A stretch of 64,000 nt of DNA from Sphingomonas aracearum (GTDB lineage: Bacteria > Pseudomonadota > Alphaproteobacteria > Sphingomonadales > Sphingomonadaceae). The notes under the pieces were generated by a model. That model did no database searches and was not told where the DNA came from. It worked only from the letters and a program-made list of their open reading frames with translations. Of this stretch, positions 8,965 to 18,528 are shown piece by piece. How positions within the stretch are numbered: position 1 is the stretch's first letter; each line of letters begins with the position of its first letter. The DNA lies in the NCBI RefSeq assembly GCF_003345355.1, contig NZ_QQNB01000001.1, forward strand, positions 248,001 to 312,000, given 5' to 3'. The translations under genes were made by a program, and so were the position numbers.

Positions 8965-10350
8965 TCACACCATGGTTTCGGGGCGCACCAGCCGGTCGAA
9001 GGTTTCCTCGTCCACCAGCCCCATCTTGAGGCCGGCTTCCTTCAGCGTCAGCCCCTCGGCATGCGCCTGCTTGGCGATCTTGGCGGCATTGTCATAGCCG
9101 ATGGCGGGCGCCAGCGCCGTTACCAGCATCAGCGAGCGGCCGACCAGATCGGCGATCTGCTGCTCGTTGGCCTCGATCCCGTCGACGCAACGCTCGGCGA
9201 AGTTGACCATGCCGATGGCCAGCAGGTCGATCGAGCGCTGCACATTGGAGCCGATCAGCGGCATGAACACGTTGAGTTCGAAATGCCCCTGCATGCCGCC
9301 GACGGTCACCGCCTGGTGATTGCCGATCACCTGCGCGGCGACCATCGTCAGCGACTCGCACTGGGTGGGGTTCACCTTGCCCGGCATGATGGAGCTGCCG
9401 GGCTCGTTGGCGGGCAGCGACAGCTCGCCCAAGCCCGAGCGCGGGCCGGAGCCCAGGAAGCGGATGTCGTTGGCGATCTTGTTCAGCGCCACCGCCAGCG
9501 TGTTCAGCGCGCCGGAGAAGAAGACGAGGCCATCCTTTGCGGCGAGCTGCTCGAACTTGTTGGGCGCGGGCTCGAACTGGCTGCCGGCGATGTCGGTGAT
9601 CGCCGCCGACATGTCCTCGGCCCAGCCTTCCGGCGCGTTGAGCCCGGTGCCCACCGCCGTGCCGCCGATCGCCAGCTTGCGCAGGTTGCCGTTCATGGCG
9701 CCCAGGATGCGCTGGCGGCAGCTGGCGAGCTGGGCGGCATAGCCGGAAAACTCCTGGCCGAGCGTCAGCGGCGTTGCATCCTGCGTGTGGGTGCGGCCGA
9801 TCTTGACGATGTGGCTCCACGCCTGCGCCTTGGCGGTCAGCGCCGATTCCAGCCGGTCCAGCGCGGGCAGCAGCGCTTGCTCGGTCGCCAGCACCGCCGC
9901 GACGTGCAGCGCGGTGGGGAACGAGTCGTTGGACGACTGGCTCATGTTGACATGATCGTTCGGGTGCACCGGCGACTTGCCGCCGCGCGTGCCGGAAAGC
10001 GCCTCGTTGGCGCGGCCGGCGATCACCTCGTTGACGTTCATGTTGGTCTGCGTGCCGGAACCCGTCTGCCAGATGACGAGCGGGAACTGGTCGTCGAGCT
10101 TGCCGGCGGTGACCTCGCTGGCAGCTGCGTCGATCGCCTCGGCGATCTCCGCCGGCATGCCGTGCTTGCGGTTCACCCGCGCCGCCGCCTGTTTCACGAT
10201 CGCCTGCGCATGCACGATGCCGATCGGCATGCGCTCGCGCTCGCCAAAGGGGAAGTTCTCGATCGAGCGCTGCGTCTGCGCGCCCCAATAGGCGGATGCT
10301 GGAACCTCGATGGCGCCGATCGAGTCGGTTTCGGTGCGGGTGTCGGTCAC
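8965..10350 (-). CDS. fumC: Class II fumarate hydratase FumC
   Basis: A 461-residue protein, normal for the heat-stable, iron-independent class II fumarase of the TCA cycle (fumarate + water to L-malate; homotetramer). The superfamily signature [11 protein letters not shown] and the [19 protein letters not shown] active-site segments are present. The GTG start at 10350 ([12 protein letters not shown]) is chosen because the family starts there and CGGAG lies 7-11 bases upstream; the frame continues farther only as spurious overlap. It is divergent from the secreted hypothetical gene at 10423 with a 72-base shared promoter space. Confidence 0.96.
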   Translation of the reverse strand: MTDTRTETDSIGAIEVPASAYWGAQTQRSIENFPFGERERMPIGIVHAQAIVKQAAARVNRKHGMPAEIAEAIDAAASEVTAGKLDDQFPLVIWQTGSGTQTNMNVNEVIAGRANEALSGTRGGKSPVHPNDHVNMSQSSNDSFPTALHVAAVLATEQALLPALDRLESALTAKAQAWSHIVKIGRTHTQDATPLTLGQEFSGYAAQLASCRQRILGAMNGNLRKLAIGGTAVGTGLNAPEGWAEDMSAAITDIAGSQFEPAPNKFEQLAAKDGLVFFSGALNTLAVALNKIANDIRFLGSGPRSGLGELSLPANEPGSSIMPGKVNPTQCESLTMVAAQVIGNHQAVTVGGMQGHFELNVFMPLIGSNVQRSIDLLAIGMVNFAERCVDGIEANEQQIADLVGRSLMLVTALAPAIGYDNAAKIAKQAHAEGLTLKEAGLKMGLVDEETFDRLVRPETMV

Positions 10351-10422
10351 TGCGGTCTCCGAGGTGGCTGAGGGTTGCCGAGGCTCCTTGCGCGGCTTTG
10401 GCGATTGCGCAAGACTTGGGGC

Positions 10423-11004
10423 ATGTTTCTCGCCCTTGCCTTCCTGCTCGCCCCGCCGCCGGCCGACTGCACCTATGACCGCGCCGCGATGCTCGCGCTC
10501 GACCAGCAGGCCTTCGATCAGGACATGACCGGCGGCTGGCGCGGCCTGTCGCAGCGCGGCTGCGAAGCGGAGGCGGCGGACCTGATCCACGACTGGCATA
10601 CAGCGCACCCGCCGCAGGATCCGACGCGCGCCGGCCTGCTGTTCTGGCATGAAGGACAGCTGCGCGCCAATCTGAACCAGAAAACGCAGGCGATCGCGTT
10701 GTTCGAGCAAGCCCGGAAGACGGAAGAGCAGGATGCCGGCTTCGGGTGGAACCTCTATGTCGATGGCAGCATCGCGTTCCTCCGCGGCGACCGGGCGGCC
10801 TTCGACGCCGCCCATGCCCGTCTTGCCGCGCTGCCCCGGCCCGCCGGCTTCGATCCGCGCGGGCCGGACGGAAAGCCCGTGGCGATCCGCTGGCCCATGA
10901 ACCTCAACGTCCTGGATGGCTTTGCACGCTGCTGGGGAATGCCGTACAAGCAGGCCTATGGCTGCGCGGTGCCGATGCAGCGGGTGATCAGGCCCGCGGC
11001 GTGA
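10423..11004 (+). CDS. Secreted hypothetical protein with signal peptide
   Basis: A 193-residue protein. Residues 1-14 are a short signal peptide ([16 protein letters not shown]), and the Cys just after it, with later Cys in QRGC, RCWG and YGCA, suggests disulfides in the periplasm. The middle ([23 protein letters not shown]) looks helical and TPR-like. ATG 10423 has GGGG seven bases upstream; a longer frame from 10375 would bury the signal. No named family is recognised. It is divergent from fumC and convergent with sspB. Confidence 0.65.
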   Translation: MFLALAFLLAPPPADCTYDRAAMLALDQQAFDQDMTGGWRGLSQRGCEAEAADLIHDWHTAHPPQDPTRAGLLFWHEGQLRANLNQKTQAIALFEQARKTEEQDAGFGWNLYVDGSIAFLRGDRAAFDAAHARLAALPRPAGFDPRGPDGKPVAIRWPMNLNVLDGFARCWGMPYKQAYGCAVPMQRVIRPAA

Positions 11005-11085
11005 GGGTCGCCGCTGCGTGATGGGAGCAATCCATCACGTCGAAGCGCGGCCTTGCCGAGCCCGGCCGGCGGTTCACGTCGCCTC

Positions 11086-11118
11086 GCGAGCGCGGAATAG
11101 CCTCGCTATTCCGCTCGC
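11086..11118. terminator. Bulged hairpin between convergent genes
   Basis: CGGAATAG (11093-11100) pairs with CTATTCCG (11106-11113), and GCGAG (11086-11090) with CTCGC (11114-11118), leaving a 2-base bulge. It lies 4 bases beyond the sspB stop and 82 bases beyond the other gene. It has no T-tract, so it is a possible, not proven, bidirectional terminator. Confidence 0.45.
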
Positions 11119-11122
11119 GCCG

Positions 11123-11605
11123 TCACTTCTTCCGCTTGAAATCCACCGCCACGACGTTGGAGCCGTCCTCCACGGGCACGGCAGTCGGTCCGTCATTCTC
11201 CGCTTCCTCATGCGGATCGGGTGCATCGGGGCCCTCCTGCGCCTGGAAGCGGAGCTCGAAATTCACCGAGGGATCGTGAAAGCCGGTGACGGCGGAATAG
11301 GGGATCACGAGCTTGGACGGCACCTGATTGAACGACAGGCCGACCGAAAAGCGGCTCTCGTCCACCGTCAGGTCCCAGAAGCGGTTCTGGAGCACGATGG
11401 TCATCTCGTCCGGAAAGCGCTCGATCAGGCGCTGCGGGATGTCGACGCCCGGCGCCTGCGTCTTAAAGGTGATGTAGAAATGGTGCTCGCCCGGCAGCCC
11501 GCCGGTTTCCGCCACCGTGCCGAGCACGCGGCCGACAACGGCGCGCAGCGCCTCCTGCACGATCTCGTCGTACGGAATCAGGCTATCGATCAGGCCATCG
11601 CTCAT
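11123..11605 (-). CDS. sspB: SspB-family ClpXP adaptor (alphaproteobacterial type)
   Basis: A 160-residue protein starting MSDGLIDSLIPYDEIVQEAL at ATG 11605, preceded by AAGGAA. The substrate-binding core covers residues ~1-115 (HFYITFKT, DIPQRLIERFPDEMTIVLQ, FNQVP, IPYSAVTGFHDPSV). A flexible acidic linker (EGPDAPDPHEEAEND) leads to a C-terminal VVAVDFKRKK tail that resembles the ClpX-docking peptide. SspB tethers ssrA-tagged proteins to the ClpX zinc domain. It is divergent from hisB across a 75-base intergenic promoter region. Confidence 0.9.
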   Translation of the reverse strand: MSDGLIDSLIPYDEIVQEALRAVVGRVLGTVAETGGLPGEHHFYITFKTQAPGVDIPQRLIERFPDEMTIVLQNRFWDLTVDESRFSVGLSFNQVPSKLVIPYSAVTGFHDPSVNFELRFQAQEGPDAPDPHEEAENDGPTAVPVEDGSNVVAVDFKRKK

Positions 11606-11680
11606 GGGTTCCTTGGGTAGCCTGTTCGGATCGTCGGTCAAGCGGTTGCATGACAGATGACACGCACTAAAGGGCAAGCC

Positions 11681-12268
11681 ATGCGCACCGCCACGATCAG
11701 CCGCCGCACCAGCGAGACGAGCATCGACGTGACCGTCGACCTCGACGGCACCGGAGCCTATGCCATCTCCACCGGCGTCGGCTTCTTCGATCACATGCTG
11801 GAACAGCTTTCGCGCCATTCGCTGATCGACATGCAGGTCAAGACGGTGGGCGATCTGCACATCGACCAGCACCATACGGTGGAGGATACCGGCCTTGCCC
11901 TGGGCGCGGCGATCGCGCAGGCGCTGGGCGAGAAGCGGGGCATCCGGCGCTATGCCGATGCCCTGTCGCCGATGGACGAGACGCTGGCGCGGGTTGCCGT
12001 GGACATCTCCGGCCGCCCCTGGCTGGTGTGGAAGACCGAGTTCTCGACCAAGAAGCTAGGCGAAATGGACACCGAGATGTTCGAGCACTTCTTCCACTCC
12101 CTCGCGCAGACCGCCGGCCTCACGCTGCACATCGAAACGCTGTACGGCAGCAACAATCACCATATCGCCGAAGCCTGCTTCAAGGGCGTGGCGCGCGCGC
12201 TGCGCGAGGCGTGCGAGATCGATCCGCGCAAGGCGGATGCGATCCCTTCCACCAAGGGCAGCCTGTGA
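11681..12268 (+). CDS. hisB: Imidazoleglycerol-phosphate dehydratase HisB
   Basis: A 195-residue monofunctional IGPD. It converts imidazole glycerol phosphate to imidazole acetol phosphate in histidine synthesis. The manganese-binding motifs are present: [24 protein letters not shown] and [14 protein letters not shown] 11681 is preferred (AAGGG upstream); the ATG at 11657 would add eight residues not typical of the family. It is the first gene of the his cluster and is followed by hisH after 10 bases. Confidence 0.97.
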   Translation: MRTATISRRTSETSIDVTVDLDGTGAYAISTGVGFFDHMLEQLSRHSLIDMQVKTVGDLHIDQHHTVEDTGLALGAAIAQALGEKRGIRRYADALSPMDETLARVAVDISGRPWLVWKTEFSTKKLGEMDTEMFEHFFHSLAQTAGLTLHIETLYGSNNHHIAEACFKGVARALREACEIDPRKADAIPSTKGSL

Positions 12269-12278
12269 CGGTGCGCGC

Positions 12279-12884
12279 ATGAGTCTGGCGCTGGTCGACA
12301 TCCAGTCGGGCAACCTCCACTCCGTCGCCAATGCCCTCCGCGCGGCCGGGGCCGAGGACATCGCGATCACCGCCGATCCCGATGCGATCCGCAGAGCCGA
12401 CCGCATCGTGCTCCCCGGCGTCGGGTCGTTCGGCGCCTGCGCGGCCAACCTGCGGGCCGTCGCAGGTCTGGAGGAAAGCCTGCGCCAAGCCGCGCTGGAC
12501 GGCGGGCGTCCGTTTCTGGGCATCTGCGTCGGCATGCAGCTGCTCGCGGAGAGCGGCGAGGAGCATGGCCTTCACCAGGGCCTCGGCTGGGTACGCGGCT
12601 CGGTCAAGCGGCTGGCGCCCGCCGATCCGGCCGCCAAGGTACCGCACATGGGCTGGAACGACGTGCAGCCCCTGTCGGACCACGCGCTGGTGCCCGCGGG
12701 GGAGGCCTATTTCCTGCACAGCTACGCTTTCGAGGGGGACGACGTGATCGCCCGCACCGATCATGCCGGGCCGGTCACCGCCGCCATCGGGCGCGACAAC
12801 CTGCTGGGCGTGCAGTTCCATCCCGAAAAGAGCCAGCGCTACGGCCTGGAACTGCTCGCCCGTTTCCTGGAGTGGAAACCATGA
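12279..12884 (+). CDS. hisH: Imidazole glycerol phosphate synthase glutaminase subunit HisH
   Basis: A 201-residue class I glutamine amidotransferase. The nucleophile is Cys83 in GICVGMQ, and the His/Glu pair lies in VQFHPEKSQ near the C-terminus. It releases ammonia from glutamine and channels it into HisF. ATG 12279 begins MSLALVDIQSGNL, the usual N-terminus; the in-frame ATG at 12237 lies inside hisB. Its TGA overlaps the hisA ATG as ATGA, so translation is coupled. Confidence 0.97.
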   Translation: MSLALVDIQSGNLHSVANALRAAGAEDIAITADPDAIRRADRIVLPGVGSFGACAANLRAVAGLEESLRQAALDGGRPFLGICVGMQLLAESGEEHGLHQGLGWVRGSVKRLAPADPAAKVPHMGWNDVQPLSDHALVPAGEAYFLHSYAFEGDDVIARTDHAGPVTAAIGRDNLLGVQFHPEKSQRYGLELLARFLEWKP

Positions 12885-13615
12885 GCCTTATCGTCTTCCC
12901 CGCAATCGACCTGAAGGGAGGCCAGGTGGTGCGCCTCGCAGAAGGCGACATGAACCGCGCCACCGTCTATGGCGACGATGCCGCGGCGCAGGCGATGCTT
13001 TTCGCCGATCAGGGCGCGGGGCATCTTCACGTCGTCGATCTCGACGGCGCCTTTGCCGGCGCTTCCGTGAACGGCGAGGCGGTGCGCGCGATTGTTTCGG
13101 CTTTTCCGGGCCATGTGCAGCTGGGCGGCGGCATCCGCACGCGCGAAGCCATCGAGGGCTGGTTCGACCTGGGCGTCAGCCGGGTGGTGATCGGCACGGC
13201 GGCGCTGGAGAATCCGGACCTGGTCCGCGCCGCGGCGGGCGAGTTTCCCGGCGGCATCGTGGTGGCGGTGGACGCGCGCGAGGGGATGGTGGCGACCCGC
13301 GGCTGGGCGGACGTGTCCACCGTGTCGGTGATCGACATGGCGCGCCGCTTCGAGGATGCAGGAGTCGCCGCGCTGCTGTTCACCGATGTCGGTCGCGACG
13401 GCCTGCTGAAGGGCTGCAACGTGGAGGCGACGGTGGACCTCGCCCGCGCGGTGGACATCCCGGTGATCGCCAGCGGCGGTGTCGCGGGGATCGGGGAAAT
13501 CCACGTTCTCGCGCTTCACGCCCGCGATGGCGTGGAAGGCGTCATCACCGGTCGCGCGCTCTATGACGGCCGGCTCGATCTTGCCGCCGCCCTGAGCGTG
13601 GCGGCCGCTGCATGA
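12881..13615 (+). CDS. hisA: HisA, ProFAR isomerase
   Basis: A 244-residue (beta-alpha)8 barrel that isomerises ProFAR to PRFAR in histidine synthesis. The catalytic Asp of the first strand is in FPAIDLKGG; phosphate-binding loops are GGGIRTRE and ASGGVAG. The ATG overlaps the hisH stop by ATGA, and its own stop overlaps hisF the same way. That tight packing fixes both starts. Confidence 0.97.
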   Translation: MSLIVFPAIDLKGGQVVRLAEGDMNRATVYGDDAAAQAMLFADQGAGHLHVVDLDGAFAGASVNGEAVRAIVSAFPGHVQLGGGIRTREAIEGWFDLGVSRVVIGTAALENPDLVRAAAGEFPGGIVVAVDAREGMVATRGWADVSTVSVIDMARRFEDAGVAALLFTDVGRDGLLKGCNVEATVDLARAVDIPVIASGGVAGIGEIHVLALHARDGVEGVITGRALYDGRLDLAAALSVAAAA

Positions 13616-14373
13616 CCGTTCGCGCGCGCATCATCCCCTGCCTCGACGTGGCGAACGGGCGCGTCGTGAAGGGCGTGAACTTCGTGGAACTGCGCGATGC
13701 GGGCGATCCGGTGGAGCAGGCGCGCGCCTATGACGCGGCGGGCGCCGACGAGCTGTGCTTTTTGGACATCACGGCCAGCCATGAGGCACGCGGCACGATC
13801 CTGAACGTGGTGCGGCGGACGGCGGAGGTGTGCTTCATGCCGCTCACGGTGGGCGGCGGCGTCCGCACCGCCGACGATGCCCGCGCCCTGCTGCTGGCCG
13901 GTGCGGACAAGGTGGCGGTGAACTCCGCCGCGGTGGCGCGGCCCGAGCTGGTGGCGGACATTGCGGACCGCTTCGGCAGCCAGTGCTGCGTTGCCTCGGT
14001 CGACGCGCGGCGGGTGGAGGACGGCCGCTGGGAAGTGTTCACCCATGGCGGGCGCAAGCCGACCGGGATCGATGCGGTCTCCCACGCACTGCGCCTCGCC
14101 GAGCTGGGCGCAGGCGAACTGCTTGTCACCTCCATGGACCGCGACGGCACGCGCGGGGGCTACGATCTCGACCTGATCCGCGCGATTGCCGATCAGGTGC
14201 GCGTGCCCGTGGTGGCCTCCGGCGGCGTCGGCGGGCTGGGCGATCTGGTCGCCGGCATTCGCGACGGCCATGCCAGTGCCGTGCTGGCGGCCTCCATCTT
14301 CCACTTCGGCGAGGCAACGGTGGCGCAGGCGCATGCCGCGCTGGCCGCCGCAGGAATCCCGGTGCGGCATTAG
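13612..14373 (+). CDS. hisF: HisF, imidazole glycerol phosphate synthase cyclase subunit
   Basis: A 253-residue barrel paired with HisH. It makes imidazole glycerol phosphate and AICAR from PRFAR and ammonia. The catalytic Asp in [10 protein letters not shown] and the second in [12 protein letters not shown] are both present, with phosphate loops GGGVRTADD and ASGGVGG. The start overlaps hisA as ATGA. Two unrelated small genes separate it from hisE. Confidence 0.97.
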   Translation: MTVRARIIPCLDVANGRVVKGVNFVELRDAGDPVEQARAYDAAGADELCFLDITASHEARGTILNVVRRTAEVCFMPLTVGGGVRTADDARALLLAGADKVAVNSAAVARPELVADIADRFGSQCCVASVDARRVEDGRWEVFTHGGRKPTGIDAVSHALRLAELGAGELLVTSMDRDGTRGGYDLDLIRAIADQVRVPVVASGGVGGLGDLVAGIRDGHASAVLAASIFHFGEATVAQAHAALAAAGIPVRH

Positions 14374-14403
14374 GCCTTAGCGGTTCGGCAAGCCTTGGCT
14401 GGC

Positions 14404-14769
14404 ATGCACGCGGACATGTACTCGATCGATTTCTGTCGCAGCCGCAACCTTGTCGACATCCGCTGGGCGGGGCTGTTCCGGTCGGAGGCGGTGAACGGCT
14501 ATGCCGAGGAACTGGAGCACCGTTTCCTCGCCGCGGGATTTCGCACCGGCTATCGCCTGCGCATGGACATGAGCGCCGCGACGGCACAGCCGCTTGTCGC
14601 CGTGTCCCGCATCCACGAGCGCCTGCGCGGCTTTCCCAAGGCGAGCCGCATCGCCGTGGTGGCGGCGAGCAGCATCACCCATCTGCAGGTACGGCACTAC
14701 ATGAAGCAGGACTATCTGCGCCTGTTCGACGCTCCCGCGCCGGCCCTCGACTGGCTGATGGCGGCATGA
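14404..14769 (+). CDS. STAS/SpoIIAA-like-sized hypothetical protein in the his operon, 121 residues
   Basis: Starts MHADMYSIDFCRSRNLVDIRW; ATG 14416 is an alternative. It has alternating beta/alpha character (LVDIRWAGLF; VNGYAEELEHRFLAAG; RMDMSAAT; RIAVVAASSITHLQVRHYM) and no signal or membrane segment. The pattern is vaguely like small STAS-type domains, but I do not recognise a family. It lies 30 bases after hisF and overlaps the next small gene by ATGA, so it is very likely transcribed with the his genes. Confidence 0.65.
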   Translation: MHADMYSIDFCRSRNLVDIRWAGLFRSEAVNGYAEELEHRFLAAGFRTGYRLRMDMSAATAQPLVAVSRIHERLRGFPKASRIAVVAASSITHLQVRHYMKQDYLRLFDAPAPALDWLMAA

Positions 14770-14930
14770 TGCTTCTCGCATCGGTCGCCGGCGGCCATTC
14801 GGGCGTGGTGCATCGCCGCACGGGGCCGGAACTTTCCGACGCGGCGCTGTTCGTCCTCGCCGTGGCGGGTGTCTGGCTCATCCGGCGGACCCTTCGCGCA
14901 CGGTTCGCGCGGCGACGATCGAAGGATTGA
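14766..14930 (+). CDS. 54-residue single-pass membrane protein with sorting-signal-like tail
   Basis: Starts MMLLASVAGGHSGVVHRR, with the first ATG overlapping the upstream TGA as ATGA. Residues ~29-45 (DAALFVLAVAGVWLIRR) form one membrane helix, followed by a strongly basic end (RTLRARFARRRSKD). The order Pro-Glu near residue 24, hydrophobic helix, Arg cluster resembles a PEP-CTERM-type tail, but without a large secreted domain. It is probably a small inner-membrane protein of unknown role, cotranscribed with hisF and hisE. Confidence 0.55.
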   Translation: MMLLASVAGGHSGVVHRRTGPELSDAALFVLAVAGVWLIRRTLRARFARRRSKD

Positions 14931-14961
14931 CGCCACGTCCTTCGCCGGGCAGCGACGCGGC

Positions 14962-15279
14962 ATGGATGTTCTCGATCAGCTCCAATCCGTCATCGCCACG
15001 CGTCGCGGCGGCGATCCGGAGAGTTCCTACACCGCCAAGCTGTTCGCGCGCGGTCGCGCCAAGATCGCGCAGAAGCTGGGCGAGGAAGCGACGGAAACCG
15101 TGATCGCCGCAATGCAGGACGACCCTGCCGAGCTCACCAAGGAAGCGGCGGACCTCATGTTCCACCTTCTCGTGCTGCTCACCGATGCCGGGCTCTCGCT
15201 GGAGGACGTGCGCGCCGAGCTGGCACGACGCGGGGGCATTTCGGGGCTTGCCGAGAAAGCCTCCAGGGAGACCAAGTGA
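14962..15279 (+). CDS. hisE: HisE, phosphoribosyl-ATP pyrophosphatase
   Basis: A 105-residue all-alpha MazG-like pyrophosphatase for the second step of histidine synthesis (PR-ATP to PR-AMP). The metal-binding helix pattern KLGEEATETVIAA and the EAADLMFHLLVLL segment are visible. It is the short, separate HisE, not fused to HisI. ATG 14962 (MDVLDQLQSVIA) fits the family; the longer in-frame start at 14869 overlaps the small membrane gene. Its stop overlaps the HIT gene start (TGATG). Confidence 0.95.
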   Translation: MDVLDQLQSVIATRRGGDPESSYTAKLFARGRAKIAQKLGEEATETVIAAMQDDPAELTKEAADLMFHLLVLLTDAGLSLEDVRAELARRGGISGLAEKASRETK

Positions 15280-15656
15280 TGCCGATCGATGCCACCCTGC
15301 CCTATGACGACGACAACGTCTTCGCCAGGATCCTGCGCGGCGAGATCCCGTCCAACCGGGTGTACGAGGATGAATGGGCGGTCGCCTTTCATGACATCGC
15401 GCCGCAAGCGCCGGTGCATGTGCTGGTGATCCCGCGCGGTCGCTATGTCAGCTGGGACGATTTCTCCGAGCGTGCTTCGGTTGAGGAGATCGCGGGCTTC
15501 GTGCGTGCCGTGGGCAAGGTCGCGCGCGATGCCGGGCATGTCGGGCCGGGCTACCGCCTGCTGGCCAATACGGGCAAGCGCGCGGGCCAGGAAGTGGGCC
15601 ATCTCCACGTTCACATCTTCGGCGGCGCGCCGCTGGGCCCGATGCTCGCACGATAA
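15279..15656 (+). CDS. HIT-family nucleotide hydrolase/transferase (HinT-like)
   Basis: A 125-residue protein with the full histidine triad HLHVH near residue 110. The fold begins DDDNVFARILRGEIPSNRVYEDE, as in HinT. Such enzymes hydrolyse purine nucleoside phosphoramidates or AMP-lysine adducts. The ATG at 15279 overlaps the hisE TGA. Position directly after hisE is common in alphaproteobacteria. HinT is the nearest named match, but substrate cannot be read from sequence. Confidence 0.9.
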   Translation: MPIDATLPYDDDNVFARILRGEIPSNRVYEDEWAVAFHDIAPQAPVHVLVIPRGRYVSWDDFSERASVEEIAGFVRAVGKVARDAGHVGPGYRLLANTGKRAGQEVGHLHVHIFGGAPLGPMLAR

Positions 15657-15724
15657 TTTCTTGCTCCCCGGCGATTTGCGGCTAGCATCGTCACCATCCT
15701 GACATACTCCCCGGGGGGAATTTG

Positions 15725-17350
15725 ATGTTATTCGGGCGCGTAAAGCCACTCGACGCCATTCTTGCTACTGCCGAGAAAAAGGGGCTGCACCGCTCCCTCG
15801 GCGCCTTTCAGCTGACCATGCTAGGCATCGGCGCCGTGATCGGCACCGGCATCTTCGTGCTGACCAGCGAGGCCGCGCAAAAGGCGGGGCCGGGCATGCT
15901 GCTCTCGTTCGTCGTCGCCGGCTTCATCTGCGCGGTTGCGGCGCTGTGCTATTCGGAGCTCGCCTCCATGGTGCCGGTGTCCGGCTCGGCCTACACCTAC
16001 ACCTATGCCGTGACCGGTGAGATCCTCGCCTGGATGGTCGGCTGGGCGCTGATCCTCGAATATGCGGTGGGCGCGAGCGCCGTGTCCGTGGGCTGGTCCA
16101 ACCATGCGGTCGGCCTGCTGAACGGCATCGGCCTCCACGTGCCCGCGGCGATCAGCAACGCCGACGCCCTGATGGCGCACATGTACGTGGCGTTCGGTGC
16201 GGATCAGACGCCGGACATCGCCCAGGCGATGGCGACCGGCGGCTGGATCAACGTGCCGGCGATCATCGTCGTCGCGATCGTCACCTGGCTGCTGATCATC
16301 GGCACCACGGAGAGCGCGCGCGTCAACTCGATCCTTGTCCTGATCAAGATCGCCGCGCTCACCGCCTTTGTCGCGCTCACCATTCCGGTGCTGAAGGCGG
16401 AGAACTTCAACCCGTTCATGCCGACCGGCTTCGGCAATCCGTTCAGCTCCTCGGGCCTGGGCGTGCTCGGCGCAGCGGCGTCGATCTTCTTCGCCTATGT
16501 CGGCTTTGACGCGGTTTCCACGGCGGCCGAGGAAACCAAGAACCCGCAGCGCAACGTGCCGATCGGCCTGATCGGGTCGCTGGCGATCTGCACCGTGTTC
16601 TACATCCTGGTGGCCTCGGGCGCGATCGGCGCCATCGGCGCGCAGCCGGTGCGGTCCCTCGCGGGCGCGGTGCTGTCGCCGGGCACGCCGGAGATCGCCG
16701 GACGCTGCGCCGCGATCGTCGCGAGTGCGGGCGCGGCGGCCGAGCCGCTGGTCTGCTCCAAGGAAGCGCTGGTCCATGTGCTCGACGTCATCAACTGGCC
16801 GCTGATCGGCCGCCTGGTCGGCCTCGCCGCCGTGCTGGCACTGCCCTCGGTGGTGCTGATGATGATGTTCGGCCAGACCCGCATCTTCTTCACCATGGCG
16901 CGCGACGGCCTGCTTCCGGCCAAGCTCGCTTCGGTCCACCCGCGCTTCCGCACGCCCCATGTCGTCACGCTGTTGACGGGCATGGCGGCCGCGGTGGCGG
17001 CGGCGATCCTGCCGGTGGGCAAGCTCGCCGATTACTCCAACGCCGGCACGCTGTTCGCCTTCTTCATGGTGGCGATCTCGGTGATGGTGCTGCGGCGCAC
17101 CGACCCCGGCCGAACCCGTCCGTTCCGCACGCCGGCCGTGTTCGTGGTCGCCCCGCTGGCGATCATCGGCTGCGTGGTTCTGTACCTGTCGCTGCCGCTG
17201 ACGGCCAAGCTGGTGCTGCCGATCTGGGGCGCGATCGGCCTGGTGATCTATTTCGGCTACAGCCGCAGCCGCAGCCATGTGGGCCGCGGCATGATGGACG
17301 TGGTGGACGATCCGGCCCTGCAACCGGAGGTAGCCAAGCCGCTCCACTGA
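15725..17350 (+). CDS. APC-superfamily amino acid permease
   Basis: A 541-residue inner-membrane transporter with about 12 hydrophobic helices. The APC hallmark of helix 1 is GIGAVIGTGIFVLT, and FAYVGFDAVSTAAEETKNPQRN is the conserved helix 6 region. It resembles the YfnA/cationic-amino-acid subgroup of proton-coupled importers. A longer-than-usual periplasmic loop around residues 310-345 contains two Cys (GRCAAIV, LVCSKEAL). ATG 15725 follows a GGGGGGAA SD. It is followed by a bidirectional terminator. Substrate not assigned. Confidence 0.92.
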   Translation: MLFGRVKPLDAILATAEKKGLHRSLGAFQLTMLGIGAVIGTGIFVLTSEAAQKAGPGMLLSFVVAGFICAVAALCYSELASMVPVSGSAYTYTYAVTGEILAWMVGWALILEYAVGASAVSVGWSNHAVGLLNGIGLHVPAAISNADALMAHMYVAFGADQTPDIAQAMATGGWINVPAIIVVAIVTWLLIIGTTESARVNSILVLIKIAALTAFVALTIPVLKAENFNPFMPTGFGNPFSSSGLGVLGAAASIFFAYVGFDAVSTAAEETKNPQRNVPIGLIGSLAICTVFYILVASGAIGAIGAQPVRSLAGAVLSPGTPEIAGRCAAIVASAGAAAEPLVCSKEALVHVLDVINWPLIGRLVGLAAVLALPSVVLMMMFGQTRIFFTMARDGLLPAKLASVHPRFRTPHVVTLLTGMAAAVAAAILPVGKLADYSNAGTLFAFFMVAISVMVLRRTDPGRTRPFRTPAVFVVAPLAIIGCVVLYLSLPLTAKLVLPIWGAIGLVIYFGYSRSRSHVGRGMMDVVDDPALQPEVAKPLH

Positions 17351-17370
17351 GCGGCCTGCACGAGGCAAGC

Positions 17371-17404
17371 AAAAGGCCCGGAGGAGCGATCCTCCGGGCC
17401 TTTT
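17371..17404. terminator. Bidirectional intrinsic terminator
   Basis: AAAAGGCCCGGAGGA (17371-17385) and TCCTCCGGGCCTTTT (17390-17404) form a 15-bp perfect stem with a GCGA loop. It ends in T-runs on both strands and separates the convergent permease and kinase genes. Confidence 0.92.
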
Positions 17405-17426
17405 CCTGTCTGCGGTGGCGGAGGGA

Positions 17427-18428
17427 TCAGCCGCCCAGCTTGGCGGCGATCAGCGCCTTCATGTCCACCTGCGGCCGTGCGCCATAGTGCGAGATGATCT
17501 CTGCGGCGCAGACGGCGCCCATGCGTAGCGCTTCTTCCAGGGAACGATCCTGCGCCAGTCCGGTAAGGACGCCCGCCGCGAAGAGATCGCCCGCACCGGT
17601 CGTGTCCACCACCTTGTCGATCGGATCGGCCGAGGTTTCCACGCGGTTGCCGTCCTGCACCGCGATCGCGCCGTGCTCGCCCCGGGTGGCGACCAGCAGC
17701 GGCACCTGCGGCGCGATCTTCGCCACCGCCGCTTCGAAATCGTCCACCTGCGCCAGCGCGCAGAGTTCGTTCTCGTTGGCGAACAGGATGTCGAGCAGGC
17801 CGTCGCTGAGCAACCGCCGGAAATCGTCGCCATGGCGCGAGATGCAGAACACGTCGGACAGCGTGAACGCCACCTTGCGGCCGTTCTCGCGCGCCAGCCC
17901 GATCGCCGCCCGCATCGCCGCGCGCGGCTCCTCCGGATCCCAGAGGTATCCCTCGAGGTACAGGATCGCGGCGTCGGCGATCATCTGCCGGTCCAGCGCG
18001 CCTTCGGGCAGGAACTGCGAAGCGCCCAGGAAGGTGTTCATGGTCCGCTGGCCGTCCGGCGTGACGAAAATCAGGCAGCGCGCGGTGGTTGGCTCCCCGG
18101 TTCGCGCCGCGGTGGTGAAATCGACCCCGGTCGCCTTGATGTCATGCGCGAACACCGTGCCGAGCTGGTCGTCCGCCACCTGGCCGATAAACCCGCAGCG
18201 AGCACCCAGCGCCGCCATGCCGGCCATCGTGTTGGCGGCCGAACCGCCGGAGACTTCCCGCCCCGGCCCCATCTTGGCATAGAGCGCGTCGGCGTCTTCC
18301 GGCGAGAAGATCAGCTGCATCGATCCCTTGGCCATGCCTTCCCGTTCCAGGAAGGCGTCGTCGGACTGGCTGAGGATGTCGACGATCGCGTTGCCGATGG
18401 CGACGACGTCGTAGCGGGGCTGGGACAA
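17427..18428 (-). CDS. PfkB-family kinase, adenosine kinase-like
   Basis: A 333-residue ribokinase-fold enzyme. It has the N-terminal VVAIGNAIVDILSQ, GGSAANTMAGMAALG (PfkB signature 1), and DTTGAGDLFAAGVLTG (signature 2, anion hole and catalytic Asp). Similarity is to the alphaproteobacterial adenosine kinase/sugar kinase group. The likely reaction is ATP-dependent phosphorylation of adenosine or a pentose in the cytoplasm. It is a single gene between the shared terminator and a divergent lipoprotein gene. Confidence 0.9.
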   Translation of the reverse strand: MSQPRYDVVAIGNAIVDILSQSDDAFLEREGMAKGSMQLIFSPEDADALYAKMGPGREVSGGSAANTMAGMAALGARCGFIGQVADDQLGTVFAHDIKATGVDFTTAARTGEPTTARCLIFVTPDGQRTMNTFLGASQFLPEGALDRQMIADAAILYLEGYLWDPEEPRAAMRAAIGLARENGRKVAFTLSDVFCISRHGDDFRRLLSDGLLDILFANENELCALAQVDDFEAAVAKIAPQVPLLVATRGEHGAIAVQDGNRVETSADPIDKVVDTTGAGDLFAAGVLTGLAQDRSLEEALRMGAVCAAEIISHYGARPQVDMKALIAAKLGG

Positions 18429-18528
18429 GGAAGGCTCCGAGATGAGGATGGATGGCGCCGCCTAGGGCGGGGAACCGCCGAGCGCAACCGCTCTGGACTT
18501 GCCTCCGTCTCCGCGCCAGACCGCGGCC

